A stretch of 64,000 nt of DNA from assembly GCF_004801405.1 (NCBI RefSeq), contig NZ_SSOB01000036.1, positions 1 to 64,000 of the forward strand, given 5' to 3'. A program made the translations under genes and the position numbers. The stretch is from Cohnella fermenti. GTDB lineage: Bacteria; Bacillota; Bacilli; Paenibacillales; Paenibacillaceae. The notes beneath the pieces are model-generated. The model saw only the letters and a program-made list of their open reading frames with translations, was not told where the DNA came from and did not search any database. This document shows, in pieces, positions 53,440 through 61,389 of this stretch (within the stretch, counting starts at the first letter, position 1; each line of letters starts with the position of its first letter).

Positions 53440-53504
53440 TGCGAAAAAGGATAACGGCGATAATGAGGCACCGCGGCGAAACATACGGGTGGGGGGTATC
53501 CATC

Positions 53505-54890
53505 TTAGCGGATGTCCAGCACGGAGCTCCAATAGAACTGCTCGTAGAACGCCGGGGCCATGTCCAGCTTCGGAATCCAGACGGAGGAACGCCGGGCGTC
53601 ACCATTGCCCAGCAGCACGCGGCTGTCCGACTTGCGGTCGGAGCGAACCCAGGCGAGACGGCCGGACGGCATGGCGGGTATGGCGGGTATGGCGACAGGA
53701 TCGTAATCGCCGTAGGACGAGGCCCGCGGCGTCAAGACGCTCTGACGCCGGTCGCGCAGACCGACCCGGGCGAGGAACGGGAACGGACGCTTCGCCGGGT
53801 CTGCCGTCCATTCCGACTCGACCGACCTGGAGACGACGATTCGGTCGTCGCCCTCCCAGGAGAAGTCGCGGTCCGCGTAGCCGTCCGGCGTGTAGACGGA
53901 AGACTGGAACGAAGGGACATGGACAATCGTCAGCCGCTTGTTCGATGTCGACTCCCGCCCCTCTCCCGCAATGAATGCAAGCGCAGCGTGGCCCGGCGCC
54001 CAGCCGAACCAGGCCTCGTTGCGGACCATGCGGCCGACGCGCCGGAATGTCCCGCCGTCCGCCGACAGCACGCAGAGCGAATTGGAGTCGGCCGACATGG
54101 ACGCGGTCGGCACCGCCTGGAAGGCGACCCAGCGGCCGTCGGAGGACCACTTGAAGCGGCCTGTGCCGACGGCGAAGTCGCTGCCCGTGGCGGAGGGGAT
54201 CGCGTACAGCGGGCGAAGCCGGTCGGGATGGGCCAGCGTTACGGTCGAGATGCGGATGGGAGCCCACTCGTCCTCCAGGTGCGCCGGGACGGAGGAGACG
54301 ATGAAGCCGCTCCCGTCGGGCAGCCAGCCGTAATTGCCGACTCCGTCGATCGCGCCCGCTGTGTTCGAGCCCGCCACCTGGACCGAGTCCGCGGCGACCG
54401 TCAGCCAGCGCAGCCGGGTCTCCTCCTGGTAGGCAAGCCGGCTCCCGGCAGGGGACCACTGAAAGTTGCTTCCTCCGCTCGCGGATATTCGCTTCTCTTC
54501 TCCCCCTTCTTTGCCGATCAGCCATAGCTCTTCGCCTCCGGGTTCGCCCTTCGCGAACGCGATCCAGCGGCCGTCTGCCGACCACCTCGGATTGCGAGCG
54601 TTCGGTCCCCGTGCCAGAAGCTTCTCCTTGCTTCCGTCTGCCCGCCACAGGTTCCCGTCCCGAACGAATGCCGCCTCCGGCTCCTCCACCCGCGGGGACG
54701 ACGGCGAAGAAGCGGCGGCGGCCGTCGGTTCTATTCCCCTTGCGAACAACGGAAGAAGCGGCACAACCAACACCAATACAAGCGACAATTGCAGCCATGC
54801 GGCCAACGGCAGGTGTGTTCTTCTCAACGGCGGATCTTCCCTTCGATCGATGGTTGTCCCGTTACGATTGCCTGAAGCTGGCGGCTCCAT
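53505..54890 (-). CDS. TolB/WD40-like beta-propeller, membrane-anchored
   Basis: A 461-residue protein with an N-terminal hydrophobic helix (LQLSLVLVLVVPLLPLF) and repeated propeller blades of the type NPRWSADGRWIAFAKGEPGGEELWLI and FKWSSDGRWVAFQA. The start is uncertain: ATG 54890 has a weak ribosome site, while TTG 54827 follows AAGGGAAG. Likely extracytoplasmic; ligand unknown. It is divergent from the dehydrogenase gene. Confidence 0.75.
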   Translation of the reverse strand: MEPPASGNRNGTTIDRREDPPLRRTHLPLAAWLQLSLVLVLVVPLLPLFARGIEPTAAAASSPSSPRVEEPEAAFVRDGNLWRADGSKEKLLARGPNARNPRWSADGRWIAFAKGEPGGEELWLIGKEGGEEKRISASGGSNFQWSPAGSRLAYQEETRLRWLTVAADSVQVAGSNTAGAIDGVGNYGWLPDGSGFIVSSVPAHLEDEWAPIRISTVTLAHPDRLRPLYAIPSATGSDFAVGTGRFKWSSDGRWVAFQAVPTASMSADSNSLCVLSADGGTFRRVGRMVRNEAWFGWAPGHAALAFIAGEGRESTSNKRLTIVHVPSFQSSVYTPDGYADRDFSWEGDDRIVVSRSVESEWTADPAKRPFPFLARVGLRDRRQSVLTPRASSYGDYDPVAIPAIPAMPSGRLAWVRSDRKSDSRVLLGNGDARRSSVWIPKLDMAPAFYEQFYWSSVLDIR

Positions 54891-54924
54891 ACAATCCCGA
54901 ACGCACCAAGATTAAGCTCAGAGG

Positions 54925-54954
54925 TTGAGCAAGCTGCCCTGTACCCTATACAAT
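54925..54954 (+). promoter_or_regulatory. Candidate promoter of the dehydrogenase gene
   Basis: TTGAGC (54925-54930) is followed after 16 bases by TATACA or after 18 by TACAAT (54949-54954), about 30 bases before the start codon. Confidence 0.45.
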
Positions 54955-54985
54955 AAGAAGCATATTGGCTAAGGAGGATGTTCCC

Positions 54986-55942
54986 ATGCGACGAATCATC
55001 AGCATGTTCGGGTTTACGGAGGAGCAGGAGAGAAGCATACGGGACGCCGCGCCGGGGTGGGACGTCGTGTTCGGCAAGCCTCAGGAGATTGCCCCGGAGA
55101 CGTTCCGGGATGCGGAGATTGTATGCGGCTGGCATCCGGTCGTCGCCGAGCACGGCGGACTGGAAGCGGGCGCGAAGCTGAAGTGGGTGCAGGCGGGCTC
55201 CGCCGGGGTGGACAATCTGCCACTGGACCGATTGGAGGAACGCGGGGTTGCGGTGACGACGGCAAGCGGCGTGCATCCGACCCAGATGGCGGAGACGGCG
55301 TTCGCGATGCTGCTCGCGTTCACCCGGAGCGTTCATCACGCGATCCGCAACCAGGTTGCCGGCAAGTGGGATCGCTCGGCGAATTACACGGAGCTCGGCG
55401 GCAAGACGATGGCCGTGATCGGCGCGGGGCAGATCGGGAGCGAGATTGCCAGATTGGCGCAAGCGTTCGGGATGAGCACGATCGGCGTTCGGCGCAGCGG
55501 GAAGGAAGCTCCCTCCTTCAACCGCGTCGTTACGCTGGACAAGCTGGATGAAGTGCTCGGGGAGAGCGATGTCGTCGTCAACATTCTGCCGGGCACGGAC
55601 GAGACGTTCCGGCTATTCGACTCGCGCGTGTTCGAGCTCATGAAGAACGACGCTCTGTTCCTTAACCTCGGCCGAGGCCCTTCCGTCGACACCGACGCGC
55701 TGACCGCAGCTCTGCAGAAGGGCACGATCGGCGGCGCCGGCTTGGACGTCTTCGATCCCGAGCCCCTTCCGGCAGGGCATCCCCTCTGGTCGCTCGACAA
55801 TGTCATCATCACCCCGCACATCGGAGGAATGACGGACAAGTACAAGGAGCGGATGAAGGACCTCTTCGTGGAAAATTTAAAAGCTTACCTGGACAGAGGA
55901 CACCCTGCGAGAAATCTCGTCGATTACGGGCAGCGATACTAA
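54986..55942 (+). CDS. D-isomer-specific 2-hydroxyacid dehydrogenase
   Basis: A 318-residue NAD(P)-dependent dehydrogenase reducing 2-keto acids to D-2-hydroxy acids, possibly glyoxylate/hydroxypyruvate type. The Rossmann motif is GAGQIGSEIARLA. The catalytic Arg is in LNLGRGPSVD, the Glu in DVFDPEPLP and the His in ITPHIGG. AAGGAGG lies eight bases before ATG 54986; an upstream in-frame TTG lacks a ribosome site. Confidence 0.9.
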   Translation: MRRIISMFGFTEEQERSIRDAAPGWDVVFGKPQEIAPETFRDAEIVCGWHPVVAEHGGLEAGAKLKWVQAGSAGVDNLPLDRLEERGVAVTTASGVHPTQMAETAFAMLLAFTRSVHHAIRNQVAGKWDRSANYTELGGKTMAVIGAGQIGSEIARLAQAFGMSTIGVRRSGKEAPSFNRVVTLDKLDEVLGESDVVVNILPGTDETFRLFDSRVFELMKNDALFLNLGRGPSVDTDALTAALQKGTIGGAGLDVFDPEPLPAGHPLWSLDNVIITPHIGGMTDKYKERMKDLFVENLKAYLDRGHPARNLVDYGQRY

Positions 55943-55951
55943 GCGGACAAG

Positions 55952-55993
55952 AAGAAGCGACCTGCGGGCGGCAACGCCTCGGGTCGCTTCTTT
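55952..55993. terminator. Bidirectional terminator
   Basis: AAGAAGCGACC (55952-55962) pairs with GGTCGCTTCTT (55982-55992), followed by T on both strands, between the convergent dehydrogenase and DUF2264 genes. Confidence 0.75.
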
Positions 55994-56003
55994 AACGGTT
56001 AGA

Positions 56004-57866
56004 TCAGAAGAGCACAGTGAGTCGCGCTCCCCCGTGTTCGGCGATGTCGATCCGGTCCTCGCCGATCGTCGCAACGAAAGCCGGGCTCCCCGGGTCCTGC
56101 CGCCCTCCCGGCTCCCCGTACACCTCCGAGACGAGCCAATGAACACCCGGCTCGAGGCTGCCGCGCAGCGTCGGGATGACCGTTCGCGGATGCAGCACGT
56201 TCGTGTTCGGCTGCGCGTGAACGGCTTCCGCCCGCTCGAACCCGGCGTGCGAGACGATGGCGCTCGTGCCGAGCGCCCCCGAGGCGACCGCCTTCGCGCC
56301 TTCCGCGAGCGCAAGCGTGTCGTCCTGCAGCCCCAGTGCGAAGCCGCCCTCCGCCACGTCGAGCGGGCGCGCGCTGTCGATCCGGTGAATGCGCAGATGG
56401 CGCGGCAAGCCCGCGACGATCCAGGTGCGCACCTCCACGTCGGCCCACGGCTTCCACCGGGAATAGAGCAGCCGCCCGTCGATCCGGGTCTCTTCGTTGC
56501 AGCGGCGGACGCGGAACAGGTTATCCCGTTCGCTCAGGGCGAGCGTCGAGTCGAACGCGCCCTGCGCCACGCCCCACTCCGCCTTCGGGACGCTGAACCC
56601 GAAGGCGGTCGAGTACGCGAACTTCTCGTACTTGGCCGAGGTGTGCGCGTGCTCGTTCGTGCCGGCGTGGCCCGCGTTGAAGGCGGCGACGTGGTCCGTC
56701 TCCTTCCGCCGGACAAGCACGAGGTCGGCCGGCTTCTGGACGGACAAGGCGTCCAGGTCCGGCAGCGGAAGCTCCTCCGCGCTCCAGAACGGATGGTCCT
56801 TCGCAAGCGCGAGCGGCAGGAAGGTTTTCAGCGCCCAGTAGGGGGAACCCGGCGAGTTGTACTGCTCGGCGATGACGAGGCTCGGGTAGCGGTAGCCGAT
56901 CGTCAGCACGCCGGCGGCATCGAAGATCGGCTGCCGGAACCACCAGCGGAGATGCCGCAGCACGATCCCCTTCACGACGCCGGCCGGGATGGCGTTCGCG
57001 CCCGAATCCGCTCCGGCGTCCGCGTAGGCGTAAGCGCTCCAGAAGGCAGCCTGGGCGAATCGGTACGCCATGCTTCGCCCGTAGGGAAGCGCGGAGCCGT
57101 CGTCCGCGAACCAATGAATGAAGGAGCGGGCGAACAGCGCCGACCGTTCCCGGAACCGGGCCGCCCGCTCCGGGTCCTCCTCCCTCATCAGCTTCGCATA
57201 CAGCAGCCCGTAGTAGTGGATCGCGAACGGGCCGTAATAGTCGGCATGACCGCCGATCCCGTCCGTGAACCAGCCTTCCCCCGCGTAAAATTCGTCGATG
57301 CGGTTCAGGTTGCGAACCAACTGTTCCTTGTCGTACGGACGGCCGATCCGCCGGAAGCCGATGTTCACAAGCACCCGGAAAAACAGCCAGTTGCAATCCC
57401 ACACCGGATGCCCATTGATCTGGTTCAGCCAGCGATAGAGCCGTTCCCGCTCCTCGTCGGACAACGGCTCCCAGATCTTCTCGGGAATTGTCGCCAGCGC
57501 GAAGCCGAACGACGCCATCTCGACAAGCCGCTGATCGTAATCGCGAATATCGCCCCAATATTCCTCGTGCTCCGGATTCGTGCCGCTGACGATGCCGCGC
57601 AGGCAGGTCGCCCACAGCTCGGAATCCCCTCCCCCAGCCAGAAGCGGAACCATCCCCCACAGCACGCGGGAGAATCCTTCCATCCCGGCGACGCTCGGCG
57701 AATAGCTCGTGCCGGTGTCCCCCAGCTCGATTCGCGCCGCCCCTTCGGAATAGAACGGCTGCAGCGGCAGGCTCAACTGGTCGAACGCAAGCCGGAGGTC
57801 GTCCCTCGTCCGGAGCGGATTGGTTCGTATCGGGTTCCTTGAATTCGGATGATCGGCGCTCTCCAT
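56004..57866 (-). CDS. DUF2264 domain protein (probable glycan-degradation enzyme)
   Basis: A 620-residue protein of the DUF2264 family, which often occurs in polysaccharide-utilisation loci and has an (alpha/alpha)-barrel-like first half. Family-like segments include SPSVAGMEGFSRVLWG, HPVWDCNWLFFRVL and DGIGGHADYYGPFAIHYYG. ATG 57866 is used; the longer frame would translate a repeat array. No signal peptide, so cytoplasmic. Location downstream of GH88 and heparinase-like genes suggests work on imported uronic-acid-containing oligosaccharides. Confidence 0.8.
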   Translation of the reverse strand: MESADHPNSRNPIRTNPLRTRDDLRLAFDQLSLPLQPFYSEGAARIELGDTGTSYSPSVAGMEGFSRVLWGMVPLLAGGGDSELWATCLRGIVSGTNPEHEEYWGDIRDYDQRLVEMASFGFALATIPEKIWEPLSDEERERLYRWLNQINGHPVWDCNWLFFRVLVNIGFRRIGRPYDKEQLVRNLNRIDEFYAGEGWFTDGIGGHADYYGPFAIHYYGLLYAKLMREEDPERAARFRERSALFARSFIHWFADDGSALPYGRSMAYRFAQAAFWSAYAYADAGADSGANAIPAGVVKGIVLRHLRWWFRQPIFDAAGVLTIGYRYPSLVIAEQYNSPGSPYWALKTFLPLALAKDHPFWSAEELPLPDLDALSVQKPADLVLVRRKETDHVAAFNAGHAGTNEHAHTSAKYEKFAYSTAFGFSVPKAEWGVAQGAFDSTLALSERDNLFRVRRCNEETRIDGRLLYSRWKPWADVEVRTWIVAGLPRHLRIHRIDSARPLDVAEGGFALGLQDDTLALAEGAKAVASGALGTSAIVSHAGFERAEAVHAQPNTNVLHPRTVIPTLRGSLEPGVHWLVSEVYGEPGGRQDPGSPAFVATIGEDRIDIAEHGGARLTVLF

Positions 57867-57938
57867 GTTCCTACCACTCTCCCTGGCAACTGTTGCTTCC
57901 CGCGGTTGTTCTCCCCGTCCGGCGACTTCCGCGATTTT

Positions 57939-58108
57939 ATATGATTTTTCACATTCATCGGCCTGGATGGAAGGCAATCGCGGTGTTTTATGCGATTTAT
58001 CGCATACATCCGGCATTCCGAGCCGGAATTTGCTTCACGAATGCGATTTTTCGCATATAATCGTCCAAACTGCCCGTTATCGAGCCTCGCCAATGTGGAT
58101 TTTCACAT
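57939..58108 (+). repeat. 52-bp-phased four-hairpin array, locus 3
   Basis: Four 16-base inverted repeats begin at 57939, 57990, 58041 and 58093 (steps 51, 51, 52). Units 2 and 3 are perfect: ATGCGA-TTTA-TCGCAT and ATGCGA-TTTT-TCGCAT. Interval 2 has a stem CCGGC (58010-58014) with GCCGG (58022-58026), where locus 1 has CCAGC/GCTGG: a compensated base pair. It fills the gap between the GH88 and DUF2264 genes. Confidence 0.88.
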
Positions 58109-58148
58109 AAACTCCCGGCACCGGGCCCCGGCGTCATCGACGGCGGTA

Positions 58149-59300
58149 TTATTGGGCTGTCCAGAAAATCGTCTTCGTCCCCCGAAGCCGGGCAAGCCCC
58201 TCGACGAAGAAAAAGTCCCCGTAGATGAGCGGCACATCGACGTTCTTCCCTTCCGGGTAGTGGCTCGTCCCGTGGAGGAGGAGTCCTTCCTGTCCGGGAT
58301 TGTCCCAGTCGCCGTAGCTGCGGTACAGCGATTCGAGCATCGTCTCCGCCGCCTTCCGGAAGCTCTCCGCCTCGTCCCCGCCGGTCTGCTCCGCGAGCAG
58401 CAGCAGACCGCTGGCAGCACATGCGCCCGCCGAGGAGTCGCGATACTTCGTCACTCCCTCCGGCAGGCGGAAGTCCCAATGCGGCACGCTGTCGTCCGGC
58501 AGTTGCGCGAGGAAGAAGCGGGCGACGCGCACCGCCGCATCCAGGAACCGGCGCTCGCCCGTATGATGATAGGACAGCGCGAGGCCGTAGATCGCCCATG
58601 CGGTTCCGCGCGACCAGGCCGATTCCGGCGCATAGCCCTGTCCGCCGAGCGCCTCGACCTTCTCGCCGGTCTCCGAATCGAAGCGGACGATATGATAGAC
58701 GGAGCCGTCGGGCCGGACGAAGCGGTCCAGCACCGTGTCCATATGGGCCATAGCGATATGGCGATACCTCGGATCGCCGCTTGTCTGCGACGCCCAATAC
58801 AGCAACGGCATGTTCATGCAGCAATCGATGATCGCGATGCCGGAGTTGTCCTCGCCCTGCGACCACGGGTTCCAGGCCCGGATGTAGCGGCCCTTCAGGT
58901 TGAAGCGGCCCGCAAGGTAATTCGCCGCCTGCAGCGCGCGGCGGCGGGACTCCTCGCTGCCCGTCAGCCGGAAGGAGGCGACGCTTGTCAGCGTCCACAT
59001 GAAGCCCAGGTCGTGATCGAGCTTCTCGTAGCGGTGGAGCACCTCGTCCAGCCGTTCCTCGCAGCCCTCCGCAAGCGTGCGGAAGCGCTCGTTGCCCGTG
59101 CCTTCGTACAATTGCCACAGCATGCCCGGCCAGAAGCCCGCCGTCCACCAATGCGGCGCTTCCAGCGTATAGACGCCGTTCACGCTGGCGTGCGGGAACC
59201 CGGTGCCGATTCGCTCGCCGATGCGGGCCGCCTTGTCGGCCGCCGCCCGCCACGCCTCCTCGACCCAGCTTGCCGTCTCCCTGCTCCGTTCGATGTCCAC
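58149..59300 (-). CDS. GH88 unsaturated glucuronyl/rhamnogalacturonyl hydrolase
   Basis: A 383-residue (alpha/alpha)6-barrel enzyme removing the unsaturated uronic acid left by polysaccharide lyases. The substrate-site segment WWTAGFWPGMLW, DHDLGFMW (catalytic Asp) and SGIAIIDCCMN (second Asp) match GH88. GTG 59300 lies five bases after GGAGGGG. No signal peptide. It starts 48 bases beyond the heparinase-like stop, indicating co-transcription. Confidence 0.92.
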   Translation of the reverse strand: MDIERSRETASWVEEAWRAAADKAARIGERIGTGFPHASVNGVYTLEAPHWWTAGFWPGMLWQLYEGTGNERFRTLAEGCEERLDEVLHRYEKLDHDLGFMWTLTSVASFRLTGSEESRRRALQAANYLAGRFNLKGRYIRAWNPWSQGEDNSGIAIIDCCMNMPLLYWASQTSGDPRYRHIAMAHMDTVLDRFVRPDGSVYHIVRFDSETGEKVEALGGQGYAPESAWSRGTAWAIYGLALSYHHTGERRFLDAAVRVARFFLAQLPDDSVPHWDFRLPEGVTKYRDSSAGACAASGLLLLAEQTGGDEAESFRKAAETMLESLYRSYGDWDNPGQEGLLLHGTSHYPEGKNVDVPLIYGDFFFVEGLARLRGTKTIFWTAQ

Positions 59301-59348
59301 TTCGTCCCCTCCGTCTTCTCCAATCTCGGTGCTTCCGTCCCCGTCTGT

Positions 59349-61229
59349 TTAGCTCCCGATCCGCTCGAAGTCGAATTGCAGCTCGATCCGGAAACGGTCG
59401 CCGCAGCTCCGCTTCGCGAAGTCGAGCGCGTACCACGTCTCCTCGCGGCCCAGGTGGGCGCGATAGGTTCGCTTCTCCGAGCTGACGGCAAGCTCGCTCG
59501 GATCGTACGAGATGCGCAGCGCGAAGCCTTCCTCGCCGCGCAGCAGCACGCTGCCGCCCGCAAGCTCGGGGGCGATCCGCGTTACGATCCGCTCCGCCGC
59601 GCTCTCCGGCGCCGCGGAGAACGCGTACTCGTCCGTCAAGGTGAGCGACGGAAGCTCCGCCTTCCGCCAGACGAAGCTCCGGACGAGCGAGGTCAGCGCC
59701 TCCTGCCGATAGGCGGCGCTCATCTCGATCGCGAATCGCGCCTCCTCCTCGCCGCAGACGGCCTCGAGCACACGTGCGGCGCTCTCGCGCCCGGCAAGCT
59801 GCCCGGCCCCGTTCACGATCGGGACCGCATGGCCCTGCGAGCCGTTGCAGTCGTACTCGTAACGGCCGGCGCCGAAGTAATCGGACGTATATTCCCCGCT
59901 GCCGAGGTCGGAGACGAACGTCTCCCGCCCGGCGAGCAGGATAAACTGTCCGATGTCGTTATGGTTGTGGGGCTCGTCGTTATGCCCCCCCTTCGCGGCG
60001 AAGCCGAACGTCCCGGCGTCCGTGCGCTGCCGGGACACAAGCCAGCCGGCGTCCTCCAGGCAATAGTCGGCCGCCGCCCAGTCCGAGCCGCTCCGCCGGG
60101 GCTCGGCCCAGAGGAAGCCGCGCAGGACAGGCGCCCAGCGGCTGCAATGATCCTCCGTGTACGCCGCGCGCAGCTCGGCCGGCGGGCGCTCCGCGTCCGG
60201 ATACCGCCCCGCGAGATAATGCATCAGCCCCAGAGGCGCCTTCTTGCGGGGAGACGAGTCGGAGAAGTTCACGCTCGCGTCCCCCGCCAGATAGCTCTTC
60301 TGCGGGAACAATGCGATCCGGTGCACCTTCTCCGGTCCGAACAGATCGGCCCGGCCTCCCGTCTTGCGGTGCAGCAGATCGGCGAAGTAACAATAGTAAC
60401 CGAAGCCGTAGATCCAGTAATTGATTCCTTCCAGGCAGGCTCCGTCCTCTCCGAAGCCCGACAGGTAGCATTCCGCACTCCCGATCGCCTTCTCGATGAC
60501 GATCGGCAGACGCTCGTCGTCCCCGGCCATCGTCAGGATGGCGGCGCCGGCGATCGAACCCGCGCAGACGGCCGACCAGTTGTGCGTGTACGTCTCCCAA
60601 TGGAAGCCCGGCCCCTCCAGGTACGGGCGGAAGATGCGCCCTTCCAGCTCCGTGCGAATCCGGTCCCGAATCATCGGAGGCAGCCGGTCCCCGAACAGCA
60701 CCGCCAGCTCGCTGAGCGTAAAGCCCGTCTCCGCCGCGAACAGATCGACATGCTCGCGCACATTCGTCTCGGGCGCATGGGCAGGCACGCTCCATGTCGC
60801 CTCCTCGCAGATCGTCCAGATCTCGTCCGCGAGCTTCTCCGCGTATTCCTGCCGCTCCGGCTCGAACAAGGCGAGCAGCGCGAACGTGTTCAACCGCCGT
60901 CTCCGCTCGAAGTAGGCGCTCTCGTATTCGCGCCGCGTTCCCTTCGTCCGGAATATCATGAAGAGCGAATACGGCAGCGCCGGGGAAGGCTCATCCTTCA
61001 GCCGCTCGTACTCGGCCCGAACCTCGTCGATCATCTCCGCATAATCGGGAGAAGCGGCAAGCTGCCGCCAATAGGTCTCCCGCTCCTCCTCCGGAATGCC
61101 GTAGAGGGCAAGCCCGGACACGCTCGCCCCGGCGATCGCCCGGCGCAGTTCCTCGCCTTGCGGCACATGCTTCGCCAGCAGCCCTGTCGGGTTCTCTTGC
61201 TGCTCCGTTGTCGTCTCTGCCTCTCTCAT
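59349..61229 (-). CDS. Heparinase II/III family protein (probable polysaccharide lyase)
   Basis: A 626-residue protein: an alpha-toroid N-terminal half (for example THNWSAVCAGSIAGAAIL) and a beta-sandwich heparinase II/III-like half with GGHNDEPHNHNDIGQF, where the His residues bind metal or act in lysis. No signal peptide is seen, so it probably acts on imported oligosaccharides. AAAAGGAG lies 12 bases before the ATG. Substrate (glycosaminoglycan-like, alginate-like or other uronate) cannot be told from sequence. Confidence 0.85.
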   Translation of the reverse strand: MREAETTTEQQENPTGLLAKHVPQGEELRRAIAGASVSGLALYGIPEEERETYWRQLAASPDYAEMIDEVRAEYERLKDEPSPALPYSLFMIFRTKGTRREYESAYFERRRRLNTFALLALFEPERQEYAEKLADEIWTICEEATWSVPAHAPETNVREHVDLFAAETGFTLSELAVLFGDRLPPMIRDRIRTELEGRIFRPYLEGPGFHWETYTHNWSAVCAGSIAGAAILTMAGDDERLPIVIEKAIGSAECYLSGFGEDGACLEGINYWIYGFGYYCYFADLLHRKTGGRADLFGPEKVHRIALFPQKSYLAGDASVNFSDSSPRKKAPLGLMHYLAGRYPDAERPPAELRAAYTEDHCSRWAPVLRGFLWAEPRRSGSDWAAADYCLEDAGWLVSRQRTDAGTFGFAAKGGHNDEPHNHNDIGQFILLAGRETFVSDLGSGEYTSDYFGAGRYEYDCNGSQGHAVPIVNGAGQLAGRESAARVLEAVCGEEEARFAIEMSAAYRQEALTSLVRSFVWRKAELPSLTLTDEYAFSAAPESAAERIVTRIAPELAGGSVLLRGEEGFALRISYDPSELAVSSEKRTYRAHLGREETWYALDFAKRSCGDRFRIELQFDFERIGS

Positions 61230-61389
61230 CCTCGGGTTCTCTCCTTTTCGGACTCTTGATCATTAGGCGGCAAGCTTCGCTCCTGCCCGCTGCCCAAGCC
61301 CGCCATCTACGATTGTATAGAACTTCGCGGACGAGTCACACCAGGATTTTTTCCACTTTTTCCGGTTATTTTGTGCTCCGCAAGCTCCC

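Noticed and set aside
57773..58093. Peptide-coding reading of the hairpin arrays (repeated YAKN-I / NVKNHIK-like peptides on the minus strand)
   Set aside because: The step alternates between 51 and 52 bases, which breaks the frame; similar peptides appear in different frames at different loci, and there is no ribosome site.
5252..58108. CRISPR array interpretation of the regularly spaced palindromes
   Set aside because: The intervals between palindromes are conserved from locus to locus rather than unique, only four units occur per locus, and no cas genes are present.
57990..61259. 1089-codon open frame antisense to the GH88 and heparinase-like genes
   Set aside because: It spans two well-supported opposite genes and a repeat array; composition is not protein-like.
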